From the NCBI GenBank assembly GCA_023439305.1, contig JAEXOO010000051.1, positions 1-64,000 on the forward strand: a stretch of DNA of 64,000 nt. Direction: 5' to 3'. Below the pieces are notes generated by a model that made no database searches, was not told the DNA's origin, and saw only the letters and a program-made list of their open reading frames with translations. This document shows positions 45,063 through 53,976 of this stretch, piece by piece (position 1 is the stretch's first letter; every line of letters starts with the position of its first letter). Position numbers and translations under genes: made by a program. The DNA comes from Pseudomonadota bacterium. GTDB lineage: Bacteria > Pseudomonadota > Gammaproteobacteria > Burkholderiales > Burkholderiaceae_B.

Positions 45063-45509
45063 ATGAAATTCGACGAATTCGAAGTGGGTATGGTGATTCA
45101 TCACCCGCTCGTTCCCGTCACCCGGGAAGAAATGCTGGACTTTGCGCGGCAGTACGATCCGCAGTGGTTCCATGTGGACGAAGCGCGCGCCGAGCAAGGC
45201 CATTGGAATGGCCTGATCGGCAGCGGTTGGCTGACCTGCAGCAAAACCATGCGCATGGCGGTGGATGCGGCCCTGCACGACTCCGAGTCTTTCGGATCGC
45301 CCGGCCTGGAACGCCTGCGCTGGCTGCTGCCTGTGCGTCCCGGTGACTCCATCCGCCTGGAGGCCACCGTGGCGTCCAAACGCGTCTCCTCAAGCCGTGA
45401 CGACCTGGGCATCGTGCGCTGGTCCTGGAATGTCTTCAACCAGCACGATCAGCAGGTGCTGGAGCTGGAAGCGACCAGCATGTTTGCTCTGAAGCCTGCC
45501 GCAGACTGA
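45063..45509 (+). CDS. MaoC-like (R)-hydratase family protein
   Basis: The 148-residue product has a single hot-dog domain of the MaoC type. It shows the hydratase-like motif FARQYDPQWFHVDEARA near residue 28, with the Asp-His pair, followed by GLIGSGWLT. Such proteins hydrate enoyl-CoA or dehydrate 3-hydroxyacyl-CoA. No clear ribosome site precedes the ATG. It is near gcdH but convergent with it, so a shared pathway for acyl-CoA breakdown is only suggested. Confidence 0.88.
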   Translation: MKFDEFEVGMVIHHPLVPVTREEMLDFARQYDPQWFHVDEARAEQGHWNGLIGSGWLTCSKTMRMAVDAALHDSESFGSPGLERLRWLLPVRPGDSIRLEATVASKRVSSSRDDLGIVRWSWNVFNQHDQQVLELEATSMFALKPAAD

Positions 45510-45525
45510 GCCCGTTCAGCATACG

Positions 45526-45550
45526 AAAACGCCCTAAAATGGGCGTTTTT
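45526..45550. terminator. Bidirectional terminator between the MaoC-like gene and gcdH
   Basis: AAAACGCCC (45526-45534) pairs with GGGCGTTTT (45541-45549) around a 6-base loop. A and T tracts on both sides suit two converging transcripts. Confidence 0.92.
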
Positions 45551-45577
45551 GCGTTTGGGTAATCGAAGCGGGAAGAC

Positions 45578-46771
45578 TTAGAAGAACGCTTGTATGCCCG
45601 TCTGCGCCCGGCCCAAGATCAGGGCGTGCACGTCGTGGGTGCCTTCGTAGGTGTTGACCACTTCCAGGTTCACCAGATGGCGGGCGACGCCGAATTCGTC
45701 CGAGATGCCGTTGCCGCCCAACATGTCGCGCGCCAGGCGGGCGATGTCCAGCGCCTTGCCGCAGGAATTGCGCTTCATGATGGAGGTGATCTCCACCGCT
45801 GCGGTGCCTTCGTCTTTCATGCGTCCCAGGCGCAGACAGCCTTGCAAGGCCAGGGTGATCTCGGTCTGCATGTCGACCAGTTTTTTCTGGATGAGCTGGT
45901 TGGCGGCCAGCGGGCGGCCGAACTGTTTGCGGTCCAGGGTGTACTGGCGCGCGGTGTGCCAGCAGGACTCGGCCGCGCCCAGCGCGCCCCAGGCGATGCC
46001 GTAGCGGGCCGAGTTCAGGCAAGTGAAGGGGCCGCGCAGCCCGCTGACGCCGGGCATCATGGCGCTGTCCTCGACATGCACGTCATCCATGACGATTTCC
46101 CCTGTCAGAGAAGCGCGCAGACCTACTTTGCCATGGATGGCAGGGGTGCTCAGGCCCCTCATTCCTTTGTCCAGGATGAAGCCGCGTATCTTGCCGTCGT
46201 CCTCGCCGCCGACAATTTTGGCCCAGACCACGAACACGTCGGCAATCGGTGAATTGGTGATCCACATTTTGCTGCCGCTCAGTCGATAGCCGCCGTCCAT
46301 CTTAATGGCGCGGGTCTCCATGGCACCGGGGTCCGAGCCGTGATTGGGCTCTGTCAGTCCAAAACAGCCAATCCATTGGCCGCTGGCTAGTTTGGGCAGG
46401 TACTTGCGTTTTTGTGCTTCGCTGCCGAACTCGAAGATAGGCACCATGACCAGGGACGACTGCACGCTCATCATGGAACGGTAGCCAGAGTCCACGCGTT
46501 CTACTTCCCGGGCGATCAGGCCGTAGCTGACATAATTGAGGCCCGCACCGCCGTACGTTTCGGGGATTGTGGCGCCCAACAGGCCTAACTCGCCCATTTC
46601 GGCGAAGATGGCGGGGTCGGTGCGTTCGTGGCGAAAAGCCTCCAGCACGCGGGGTTGCAGCTTGTCCTGCGCATAGGCGTGGGCGGCGTCGCGCACCATG
46701 CGCTCTTCGTCGTTGAGTTGCTGATTCAGCAGCAGAGGATCATCCCAGTGGAACGAGGGAGAGGAAGACAT
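45578..46771 (-). CDS. gcdH: Glutaryl-CoA dehydrogenase
   Basis: GcdH oxidises and decarboxylates glutaryl-CoA to crotonyl-CoA in the breakdown of lysine, tryptophan and glutarate, passing electrons to ETF. The 397-residue acyl-CoA dehydrogenase has CFGLTEPNHGSDPGAMETRA near residue 130, KMWITNSPIADVFVVWAK near residue 165, and the catalytic glutamate in VNTYEGTHDVHALILGRAQTG near residue 375. The ATG at 46771 with GGAG upstream is chosen over an in-frame TTG 21 bases earlier. It is divergent from a LysR gene that probably controls it. Confidence 0.95.
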   Translation of the reverse strand: MSSSPSFHWDDPLLLNQQLNDEERMVRDAAHAYAQDKLQPRVLEAFRHERTDPAIFAEMGELGLLGATIPETYGGAGLNYVSYGLIAREVERVDSGYRSMMSVQSSLVMVPIFEFGSEAQKRKYLPKLASGQWIGCFGLTEPNHGSDPGAMETRAIKMDGGYRLSGSKMWITNSPIADVFVVWAKIVGGEDDGKIRGFILDKGMRGLSTPAIHGKVGLRASLTGEIVMDDVHVEDSAMMPGVSGLRGPFTCLNSARYGIAWGALGAAESCWHTARQYTLDRKQFGRPLAANQLIQKKLVDMQTEITLALQGCLRLGRMKDEGTAAVEITSIMKRNSCGKALDIARLARDMLGGNGISDEFGVARHLVNLEVVNTYEGTHDVHALILGRAQTGIQAFF

Positions 46772-46880
46772 CGCGGTACTCCGGGAAATCAAAGGGGCTC
46801 AAGGTCGTGCACCGCACTGTGCCGACCGGATTAAAGGGGGCGGACAAGGCGGGTGCATGCCGTCATAATGAGCCAGGATA

Positions 46881-46917
46881 ATGTGCATAAACCGCACATG
46901 GCAATTGATAAAATTGC
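46881..46917. promoter_or_regulatory. Two tandem perfect inverted repeats, likely LysR operators
   Basis: In the 224-bp gap between gcdH and its divergent LysR gene, ATGTGC (46881-46886) pairs with GCACAT (46894-46899), and one base later GCAATT (46901-46906) pairs with AATTGC (46912-46917). Two adjacent dyads of this size fit a pair of recognition and activation sites for a LysR-type regulator. Confidence 0.65.
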
Positions 46918-46995
46918 ACAATGTCGTGTGCTGGCGGAACGAGCCGGCATTACCACTATGATAGGGTCGGGTGGTCCCGGCCCAGGGAGGTTGCC

Positions 46996-47877
46996 ATGAG
47001 GCACGGCATACCCAGCCTGGGAGCCTTGCAGGCTTTCGAGGCCACGGCGCGGCTGGGGTCTTTTTCCCGCGCCGCTGAGGAACTGTCCTTGACGCACAGC
47101 GCGGTGCACCGTCAGGTCAGCGGTCTGGAGCAGCGGCTGGGCGTGCAGCTGCTGGCCCGCGTGCGCCGTCGATTGGCCTTGACGCCGGCGGGCCGGGACT
47201 ATGCGGCGCGGATCCGCCATCACCTGGAGCAGATCGGCAAGGACACCTTCAATCTGGTGGCCCGCGCCGGCGTGGGGCGCAGCGTGCATCTGGCGGTGCT
47301 GCCGACCTTGTCCACGGTGTGGCTGATGCCGCGCCTGGCGGCGTTCAGCCGGACTTATCCTGATATCACGGTTAGCCTGTCGGTGCGTACTGCGCCGTTT
47401 CAATTTGGTGACCATCCTTTTGATGCGGCCATCTATCATGGACGCGAGCTTTGGCCGCAGACGCAGGGCATACGCTTGTTTGATGAAAGCGAACTGATTC
47501 CCGTGTGCTCCCCGGAAGTGGCGCGGAGCGCGCCCTTACAGGATTTGACGCATCTGCATATGTCCACGCGGCCCGATAACTGGGCCGACTGGTACCGGTC
47601 GGCCCAGCTGGAACCGGGCTTGCGCGTCAGCGCCGGACCGCGGTATGAATTGTTCACGCTGATTCTGGCAGCGGTACGGGCTGACATGGGAGTGGCGTTG
47701 ATGCCGCGCTTTCTGGTGCAGGATTCTCTTGCAAGCGGCGAGCTGTGTATGCCGGTGCCGCATGCCTTGCCGGTCAGCGAAGCGTATTTTTTCAGTTACC
47801 CGACGGCCGATGGCCCGGGGGAGGCGGTCTTGCTGTTGGAGCAATGGCTGGCCCAGGAACACAAGGAGACAGCATGA
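46996..47877 (+). CDS. LysR-type transcriptional regulator (GcvA-like), probable gcdH regulator
   Basis: The 293-residue protein has the N-terminal helix-turn-helix (LGSFSRAAEELSLTHSAVHRQVSGLEQRLG, about residues 20-50) and a GcvA-type effector domain. GGGAGG precedes the ATG at 46996. It is divergent from gcdH, a layout known for LysR regulators of glutarate breakdown in related bacteria, and it overlaps ggt by 4 bases. Control of both gcdH and ggt is therefore possible. Confidence 0.9.
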   Translation: MRHGIPSLGALQAFEATARLGSFSRAAEELSLTHSAVHRQVSGLEQRLGVQLLARVRRRLALTPAGRDYAARIRHHLEQIGKDTFNLVARAGVGRSVHLAVLPTLSTVWLMPRLAAFSRTYPDITVSLSVRTAPFQFGDHPFDAAIYHGRELWPQTQGIRLFDESELIPVCSPEVARSAPLQDLTHLHMSTRPDNWADWYRSAQLEPGLRVSAGPRYELFTLILAAVRADMGVALMPRFLVQDSLASGELCMPVPHALPVSEAYFFSYPTADGPGEAVLLLEQWLAQEHKETA

Positions 47878-49619
47878 GACACGCCTGGATGCGCGGCCTG
47901 AGCGCCGCTGCCTTGACACTGGCCTTGACGGGGCTGGCCAGCGCGCGCGGCCCTATCACGACGGATCTGAACCCCGAAGCTGCCACAGCCAGCCTGCAGC
48001 GTGACAAAGTCGTCAGCAGCAAGAGCATGGTCGTGACGGCTCATCCCCTGGCCACGCGCGCAGGTTTGCGCATGCTGGATCAGGGCGGCAGCGCGGTGGA
48101 CGCCGCTGTCGCCAGCCAACTGGTGTTGGGCCTGGTGGAACCGCAGTCCTCCGGCATCGGCGGCGGCGGTTTTCTGCTGTTGTTCCAGCCCGGCAAGGGC
48201 CTGCTCAGCTACGACGGGCGCGAGACGGCGCCGGCCACCAGCTCCTTGGATCGCTTCGAGATGGACGGCAAGACCATGTCCTTTAAACAGGCAGTCAATA
48301 GCGGGCGCTCGGTCGGCGTGCCGGGTTTGATCCGCGCCCTGGAACTGATGCACAAGGATGGCGGCAGATTGCCGTGGTCCAGCCTGTTCGAGCCGGCCAT
48401 TGAACTGGCACAGCAGGGCTTCGAGGTCAGTCCTCGTTTACATGCCTTGATAACCGACAATCCCGAGCTGGCGGACAAGCCGGCTGCGCGCGCCTACTTC
48501 CTGGATGAACAGGGGCAGCCCTGGCCCGTGGGGCACAGGCTGCACAACCCGGCGTATGCCCAGGTGTTGAAGACGCTGGCTCGGCAGGGAGCTGATGCCT
48601 TTTACAGCGGCGATCTGGCCCGCGACATGGCGGCGGCAGTAGCGGCCGATCCTATCCCAGGCGATCTGTCGGAATCGGATCTGCGCGATTACCGCGCTCT
48701 GCGCCGCGAGCCGCTGTGCATGGACTGGCAGCGCTGGGCCTTGTGCGGCATGGCGCCGCCCAGTTCCGGGCCGCTGTCCGTCATGCAGATGCTGGGTATT
48801 TTGCAGCACACGCCCATAGCATCATTGGATCCGCAGTCGGCCCAAGCCATTCACTACTTTGCCGAGGCCGGCCGCCTGGCCTTTGCCGACCGCGATGCCT
48901 GGGTGGCAGACCCAGCGTTTGTCCCGGTTCCTCAGCAGGCCATGTTGGCGCCCGCCTATTTGAAAGCGCGGGCGGGATTGATCCGTCCCGATCGCTCCTT
49001 AGGCCATGCGTCGCCCGGTCAGCCGCTGGCCGACAGACAGGCGGCAGCCGACAGCACGTTGGAGCTGCCGTCCACCACGCATTTGTCGGTGGCCGATGCA
49101 CAAGGGCAGGTCGTGTCCATGACGACCTCGGTGGAGTCGGCCTTCGGCAGCAAGATCATGGTGCACGGTTTCCTGCTGAATAATCAGCTGACCGATTTTG
49201 CGCTCAGCCCCAGGGACGAGGCAGGGCGCTTGTCCGTGAACCGCGTGGAGCCGGGCAAGCGCCCGCGCAGCTCCATGGCGCCCATGATGGTGCTGGAACA
49301 GGGACGGCCCGTGATTGCCCTGGGTTCACCCGGCGGCAGCGCGATCATACTGTATGTGGCGCAGGCACTGACGGGCATGCTGATGTGGGATCTGGACGCC
49401 CAGCAGGCGGTCAGCTTGCCGCATTACGGCAGCCGCAACTGGGCGACGGAACTGGAGGCGGGCACGACCATCACGGAACAGGCGCCAGCCTTGCGGGCCA
49501 TGGGGCACGAGGTGCGCGAACAGCCATTTCCCAGCGGCACGCATGTGATCCGCTGGACGGCGCAAGGCATGGAGGCGGGCGTGGACCCTAGACGGGAAGG
49601 CTTGGCGTTGGGGCGGTGA
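47874..49619 (+). CDS. ggt: Gamma-glutamyltransferase
   Basis: Ggt transfers or hydrolyses the gamma-glutamyl group of glutathione in the periplasm; the precursor cuts itself into two chains. The 581-residue product has a signal peptide (about residues 1-24), GGSAVDAAVASQLVLGLVEPQSSGIGGGGF near residue 65, and the nucleophile threonine in ELPSTTHLSVAD near residue 400, which becomes the N-terminus of the small chain. GSPGGSAII follows near residue 485. AAGGAG lies ahead of the ATG, which overlaps the LysR stop (ATGA). Confidence 0.95.
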   Translation: MRHAWMRGLSAAALTLALTGLASARGPITTDLNPEAATASLQRDKVVSSKSMVVTAHPLATRAGLRMLDQGGSAVDAAVASQLVLGLVEPQSSGIGGGGFLLLFQPGKGLLSYDGRETAPATSSLDRFEMDGKTMSFKQAVNSGRSVGVPGLIRALELMHKDGGRLPWSSLFEPAIELAQQGFEVSPRLHALITDNPELADKPAARAYFLDEQGQPWPVGHRLHNPAYAQVLKTLARQGADAFYSGDLARDMAAAVAADPIPGDLSESDLRDYRALRREPLCMDWQRWALCGMAPPSSGPLSVMQMLGILQHTPIASLDPQSAQAIHYFAEAGRLAFADRDAWVADPAFVPVPQQAMLAPAYLKARAGLIRPDRSLGHASPGQPLADRQAAADSTLELPSTTHLSVADAQGQVVSMTTSVESAFGSKIMVHGFLLNNQLTDFALSPRDEAGRLSVNRVEPGKRPRSSMAPMMVLEQGRPVIALGSPGGSAIILYVAQALTGMLMWDLDAQQAVSLPHYGSRNWATELEAGTTITEQAPALRAMGHEVREQPFPSGTHVIRWTAQGMEAGVDPRREGLALGR

Positions 49620-49669
49620 TGCCCTATTGTCTCAACGGGGTCGGGCTCTGTGCTTGGATATAGCATCGA

Positions 49670-49965
49670 GTCCGGCGCTGAAGGGGCTATAGAGTCAGCT
49701 TGTGCGCTTGGTTCCTGAGACCTATGGCCGGCAGGCTGGACAGTCGCCGGCGCCAAACGCCGGTTCCCTTGGCGAGCCTAGTGACGGGCGGTGCGTGAAC
49801 TCGCGGAGCAGCTCGTCCCCCGGACGAGCTGCAAGCGTTCCGCTCAAACAGCACGCCCCTTGCCTCCCGCCCCTGCGTCTCGCCTGCGGCGACTGCCCTG
49901 ACCCGCCTGCCGGCCATAGGTCTCAGGAACCAAGCTGAAAATCGAAAACCCCTTCAGTGCCGGAC
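49670..49965. repeat. Structured intergenic element B (long inverted repeat with conserved core)
   Basis: The outer arms match perfectly over 30 bases (49707-49736 with 49905-49934). A further outer pair (49670-49686 with 49949-49965) has one G-T mismatch. Inner helices are 49741-49748/49888-49895, the hairpin 49747-49752/49758-49763, and a branched arm of 49786-49794/49851-49858 (one bulge), 49803-49807/49839-49843 and 49808-49818/49822-49832. Helix order, hairpin sizes and linkers match element A, while paired bases differ with compensation. Directly after it, seven T at 49976-49982 could make the whole element part of a large terminator for ggt. No gene is seen in 49620-50080. Confidence 0.88.
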
Positions 49966-50026
49966 GCCGGACAGCTTTTTTTAGACTGCACGGCTCTGAC
50001 ACATGGAAAAGAGAGGCCCGGAAACG

Positions 50027-50054
50027 AAAAAACCCGGCCATGGAGGCCGGGTTT
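50027..50054 (-). terminator. Intrinsic terminator after purU
   Basis: A 10-bp stem (50030-50039 with 50045-50054) has a 5-base loop and an A run on its left, giving the U tract for the minus-strand transcript. Confidence 0.88.
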
Positions 50055-50080
50055 CGGTACAGGGCGAAGAGTCCGATGGA

Positions 50081-50929
50081 TTAACGGAACACGACGGTGC
50101 GCTGGCCGTTGAGCAGAATGCGGTGCTCGACGTGGGCGCGCACGGCGCGGGACAGGACCAGGGATTCGACATCGCTGCCCACTTGGGTCAGTTCGAGCGG
50201 GCTGACGGAGTGGCTGACGCGCTCTACGTCCTGCTCGATGATCGGGCCTTCGTCCAGGTCTTCGGTTACGTAATGAGCAGTGGCGCCAATGATCTTCACA
50301 CCGCGGGCATGAGCCTGGTGGTAGGGGCGCGCGCCCTTGAAGCTGGGCAGGAAGCTGTGGTGAATGTTGATGGCGCGGCCAGACAAGGAGCGGCACAGGT
50401 TCTGCGACAGTATCTGCATGTATCGCGCCAGCACGACCAGATCCACCTTCAGGTCGCTGGCCAGTTGCAGGATCTGTTCTTCCTGCTGCGGACGCGTTTC
50501 AGGCGTGACGGGCAGGTGATGGAAAGGAATGCCGTAGGACGAGGCCAGGCCGGCGTGGTCGGTGTGATTGGACACCACGGCGGCGATTTCCACAGGCAAC
50601 TGGCCGCTGTGGGCGCGGAACAGCAGATCGTTCAGGCAATGCCCCTGGCGGCTCACCAGGATAAGCAGGCGGGCTTTGCGCTGAGCGTCGTAGATGTTGG
50701 CATCCATACCGAATTTCTCGGCAATGGGGGCGAAACGGGCCTGCAGCTCGTTCACGGCCACTTTTCCGGGCAGGGAGAACTGGATGCGCAGGAAGAAGCG
50801 CTGGGTCTCGGCATCGCCGAACTGCTGGGCTTCGTTGATGTTGCCGTTCTGTTCAAGCAGCCAGCCGGACACGTTGTGCACAATGCCGGTGCGGTCCGGG
50901 CAGGAAAGGGTCAAAATGTAATCGTTCAT
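50081..50929 (-). CDS. purU: Formyltetrahydrofolate deformylase
   Basis: PurU hydrolyses 10-formyltetrahydrofolate to formate and tetrahydrofolate, balancing one-carbon pools. The 282-residue product has an N-terminal ACT domain (YILTLSCPDRTGIVHNVSGWLLEQNGNI, about 1-80) and a formyltransferase-type domain with the catalytic stretch INIHHSFLPSFKGARPYHQA near residue 220 and TAHYVTEDLDEGPIIEQD near residue 245. It follows the FAD oxidoreductase gene on the other side and precedes a terminator. Confidence 0.96.
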   Translation of the reverse strand: MNDYILTLSCPDRTGIVHNVSGWLLEQNGNINEAQQFGDAETQRFFLRIQFSLPGKVAVNELQARFAPIAEKFGMDANIYDAQRKARLLILVSRQGHCLNDLLFRAHSGQLPVEIAAVVSNHTDHAGLASSYGIPFHHLPVTPETRPQQEEQILQLASDLKVDLVVLARYMQILSQNLCRSLSGRAINIHHSFLPSFKGARPYHQAHARGVKIIGATAHYVTEDLDEGPIIEQDVERVSHSVSPLELTQVGSDVESLVLSRAVRAHVEHRILLNGQRTVVFR

Positions 50930-50948
50930 CGACGGTATTGTAATGACT

Positions 50949-52076
50949 TCAGAGGGTTTTTTGATCTGGGGAGGTCAGGATTTCCCGGCTGTGTTGCGCA
51001 ATCGCCAGACAGGCGGTCAGACCGGGCGACTCGATGCCGAACAAGTTCAGCAAGCCGGGCAGGCCGTGCTGCCCGGGGCCTGAAAACAGAAAGTCGGCGG
51101 CAGGAACGCCCGCCGGCACGATCTTGGGGCGTATGCCGCTGTAGGCGGGACTCAGGCTGTCGTCTTTCAAGTCGGGCCAGTACTCGCGCACGGCAGCATA
51201 GAAGGATTCGCCGCGTTGCGGGTCCATGTCGTAGTTCTCGTCCTGGACCCATTCCGTGTCCGGGCCGAAACGAGCCTGGCCGGCCAGGTCCAGGGTCAGG
51301 TGCACGCCCAGGCCGGCATGGTTGTGCATGGGGTAAATCAGATGCTTGAAGGGCGAGCGCCCGGCCAGGGAAAAATAACTGCCCTTGCACAGATAGGCCG
51401 ACGGGACATGACTTGCGTCCAGTCCCTGAATGCCGCGGGCGACAGCCACCGCTCCCAGACCTGCTGCGTTCACCAGGCGAGTGCTCGTCAGGGAAAATGC
51501 TTCGGGGCCGCCCACCTGGACCTCAAAGCCCTGGCCGGGCAGCGCACGGGCGCCCGTGAAAGGGGTATTGAAGACCATCTGCGCACCCAGGTTCTCGGCA
51601 TCGCCCTGCAGCGCCAACATCAGTCCGTGGCTGTCGACGATACCGGTCGAGGGTGAAAGCAGGGCGGCGGTGCAGCGCAAGGCGGGTTCTAGCGCTCGGG
51701 CCTGTTCGGCGGACAGCCATTGCAGATCGTGTACGTCGCTGGTCTGGGCGTTGGCCTGCAAGGAGCGCAGGTCGGCTTCCTGCTCGGCGGACGTGGCCAC
51801 GATCAGTTTGCCGCAGCGCTGATGATCCACATGGCGTTCGCGGCAATAGTCGTAGAGCTGTTCTTTACCTTGGACGCAGAGCCGGGCCTTCAGGCTGCCG
51901 GGCATGTAGTAGATGCCGCCGTGGATGACTTCCGAATTGCGCGAACTGACACCGTTGCCTATGCCTGGGGTCTGTTCAATGACCAGCACATCCATGCCGT
52001 TCTGAGCCAGTTCCCGGGCGATGGCCAGTCCGACCACCCCTGCGCCCAGCACTACGCAATCTACATCGTTCGCCAT
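50949..52076 (-). CDS. FAD-dependent oxidoreductase, L-2-hydroxyglutarate oxidase-like
   Basis: The 375-residue protein has an N-terminal dinucleotide site CVVLGAGVVGLAIARELA near residue 8, NSEVIHGGIYYMPGSLKA near residue 46, and a DAO-type C-terminus with YSGIRPKI near residue 300. It resembles the LhgO/YgaF group, which oxidises 2-hydroxy acids such as L-2-hydroxyglutarate; the substrate is not proven. AGGAA precedes the ATG at 52076. The purU gene follows after 19 bp on the same strand. Confidence 0.88.
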   Translation of the reverse strand: MANDVDCVVLGAGVVGLAIARELAQNGMDVLVIEQTPGIGNGVSSRNSEVIHGGIYYMPGSLKARLCVQGKEQLYDYCRERHVDHQRCGKLIVATSAEQEADLRSLQANAQTSDVHDLQWLSAEQARALEPALRCTAALLSPSTGIVDSHGLMLALQGDAENLGAQMVFNTPFTGARALPGQGFEVQVGGPEAFSLTSTRLVNAAGLGAVAVARGIQGLDASHVPSAYLCKGSYFSLAGRSPFKHLIYPMHNHAGLGVHLTLDLAGQARFGPDTEWVQDENYDMDPQRGESFYAAVREYWPDLKDDSLSPAYSGIRPKIVPAGVPAADFLFSGPGQHGLPGLLNLFGIESPGLTACLAIAQHSREILTSPDQKTL

Positions 52077-52139
52077 GATCAAGTTCCTGTTTGCGGCATC
52101 ATGCAAAGGAACTAGTGTACTCCTGGCTTCGGGCCGAGG

Positions 52140-52652
52140 TCAGCCTTGTGATGGCGTCAGGTCGAAGTCGCCCGCGTGATAGATCAGTGGCTGGTGGGCG
52201 CTGCGTTCGCAATGGGTGACCTCGCCGATGAAGATCAGATGGTCGCCGGCTTCGTGGCAGGCGTAGGGCTTGCATTCGAACCAGGCGCTGCAGCGTTCGT
52301 CGTCCAGCATGGGCAGACCGTTGGGCGAGGCGGTCAGGGGATGATCGCGAAAGCGGTCGGCCTGTTCGCCCCAGGCAAAGCGTTTGGCGACGGACAACTG
52401 GCTGGCGCCCAGAACGTGGATGACATAGCCGGCGCTCTGCTGGAAATGGGGCAAAGAGCGCGCTTTGCGAGCCAGCGACCACAGCACCAGAGGAGGATCG
52501 AGCGAAACCGAGTTGAAGGAGCTGACGGTCAGGCCGATGGCCTGGCCGGGATGATCCTTGTCCGCCGTGGTCACGACGGTGACGCCGGTGGCGAAGCGGC
52601 CCAGGGCGGAACGGAAGAAGTCGGTATCGAAGGTGGACGGCAAGGCGGTCAT
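52140..52652 (-). CDS. Flavin reductase family protein
   Basis: The 170-residue product has the flavin reductase fold signature: FRSALGRFATGVTVVTT near residue 13, GLTVSSFNSVSLDPPLVLWSL near residue 40 and the C-terminal FIGEVTHCE with PLIYHAGDF. Such proteins supply reduced FMN or FAD to a partner monooxygenase using NAD(P)H. The ATG at 52652 is preferred over an in-frame GTG at 52667. It follows pdxH by 16 bp. No partner monooxygenase lies beside it. Confidence 0.9.
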   Translation of the reverse strand: MTALPSTFDTDFFRSALGRFATGVTVVTTADKDHPGQAIGLTVSSFNSVSLDPPLVLWSLARKARSLPHFQQSAGYVIHVLGASQLSVAKRFAWGEQADRFRDHPLTASPNGLPMLDDERCSAWFECKPYACHEAGDHLIFIGEVTHCERSAHQPLIYHAGDFDLTPSQG

Positions 52653-52668
52653 TGAGTGGCGAATCACC

Positions 52669-53301
52669 TTAGGGAGCCAGCCGGCTCAGCTCCCATTGGC
52701 CTTGCTCGTTGCGGTTGAATACCAGTCGGTCGTGCAGGCGCGAGGCGCGGCCCTGCCAGAACTCAACATGATCGGGTATCAGGCGCAGGCCGCCCCAATG
52801 GTCGGGGCGTGCGGGATGATCGCCCAGGCTGCGGGTGTAGTGCGCGGTTCGGGCATCGAGTTCGTCGCGGGATATGGGCTCGCTTTGGGGCGACGCCCAG
52901 GCGCCGATGCGCGAGCCTAGAGGGCGGCTGTGGAAGTAGTCGTCGGATTCGGCCTGGCTGATGCGGCTGACGCGACCTTCAAAGCGCACCTGACGCTGCA
53001 TGGATGGCCAGAAAAAGGACAGGCTGGCCCAGGGGTTGTCGTCCAGGTCGGCGCCCTTGCGCGAATTGTAGTTGGTGAAGAACACCAGTCCCTGTTCGTC
53101 GTAGCCCTTGAGCAGCACGATGCGGGCCGAAGGGCGGCCCAGCGCGTCCACCGTGGCCAGGGTCATGGCAGTGGGTTCGGTTTCCTTGAGTTCCAGCGCC
53201 TGGTCCAGCCAGCGCTGGAACTGTGTACGCGGATCGTCCGCGATTTCGCTTTCGCTCAGGGAGAAACGTTCGTATTCGTTACGAATATCGGCAAGGGACA
53301 T
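52669..53301 (-). CDS. pdxH: Pyridoxamine 5'-phosphate oxidase
   Basis: PdxH oxidises pyridoxamine or pyridoxine phosphate to pyridoxal phosphate with FMN. The 210-residue product has ALGRPSARIVLLKGYDEQGLVFFTNY near residue 53, QVRFEGRVSRI near residue 103, and the C-terminal FWQGRASRLHDRLVF, all typical. It lies between the ChaC-like and flavin reductase genes on the minus strand. Confidence 0.97.
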   Translation of the reverse strand: MSLADIRNEYERFSLSESEIADDPRTQFQRWLDQALELKETEPTAMTLATVDALGRPSARIVLLKGYDEQGLVFFTNYNSRKGADLDDNPWASLSFFWPSMQRQVRFEGRVSRISQAESDDYFHSRPLGSRIGAWASPQSEPISRDELDARTAHYTRSLGDHPARPDHWGGLRLIPDHVEFWQGRASRLHDRLVFNRNEQGQWELSRLAP

Positions 53302-53310
53302 GATGCGCTC

Positions 53311-53976
53311 TTATGCTTGATGGGGAATAGCCTGTTCAGTATAACTTTGTAGCAATTGAACCACTGATTGCAGGCGTTTATCCAGGATTTTAGAGCGTCG
53401 GAGCGCAGACGCGGTTTCCATCACGTATTCAATGCAGGGGCCGTTGATGCCCTGGGCCGAGTGCACGACCTGCATAAGCTGGTCATCGGGCATGCGGGGC
53501 ACATAGGCGTCGGTCTTGCGGTTCATGGTGAACACCAGGGCGCGGATGTCGCCCTGAGTGGTGCGGCAGCGCAGCCAGCGCGGGATGTACGCGCCGCTGG
53601 GCATTTCGCGTTGCCAGAGAGCATCGAATACTTTGGGTACATCGCGGCCGGGAATGCGGAAAGCCATGCCGCGGCAGGATCCGCCCACGTCCAGTCCGAA
53701 GACCAGGCCGGGTTGTTCAGGGGTGCCACGGTTGATGCGCGACCACAAGCACAGCGCGCGGTGGTAGCCGCGCAACAAGGCCTGACGTTGTTCGATGAAT
53801 TCGAAATCGGGGCGCCAGATCAAGGAGCCATAGCCGTAGACCCAAAGGTCTTGTTGTCCGCACCACTGGGCCTGGTCCAGGGACTGACGCAAGGAGGCAT
53901 TGCGTTCGTCATCGGTCAATACGCGGAAGCTGCAGGGCTTGGGCGCTTCGGGGAGCTGGGCGGAAAAGGGATCCAT
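53311..53976 (-). CDS. Gamma-glutamylcyclotransferase (ChaC-like)
   Basis: The 221-residue product matches the ChaC family, which breaks down glutathione to 5-oxoproline and Cys-Gly. It has the YGSLIW motif (LWVYGYGSLIWRPDFEF, near residue 50), RGMAFRI, and the catalytic-glutamate region REMPSGAYIPRWL near residue 125. The start is taken at the ATG 53976; upstream an in-frame TTG at 54042 would add 22 residues. It precedes pdxH by 9 bp. With ggt in the same region it links to glutathione turnover. Confidence 0.9.
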   Translation of the reverse strand: MDPFSAQLPEAPKPCSFRVLTDDERNASLRQSLDQAQWCGQQDLWVYGYGSLIWRPDFEFIEQRQALLRGYHRALCLWSRINRGTPEQPGLVFGLDVGGSCRGMAFRIPGRDVPKVFDALWQREMPSGAYIPRWLRCRTTQGDIRALVFTMNRKTDAYVPRMPDDQLMQVVHSAQGINGPCIEYVMETASALRRSKILDKRLQSVVQLLQSYTEQAIPHQA

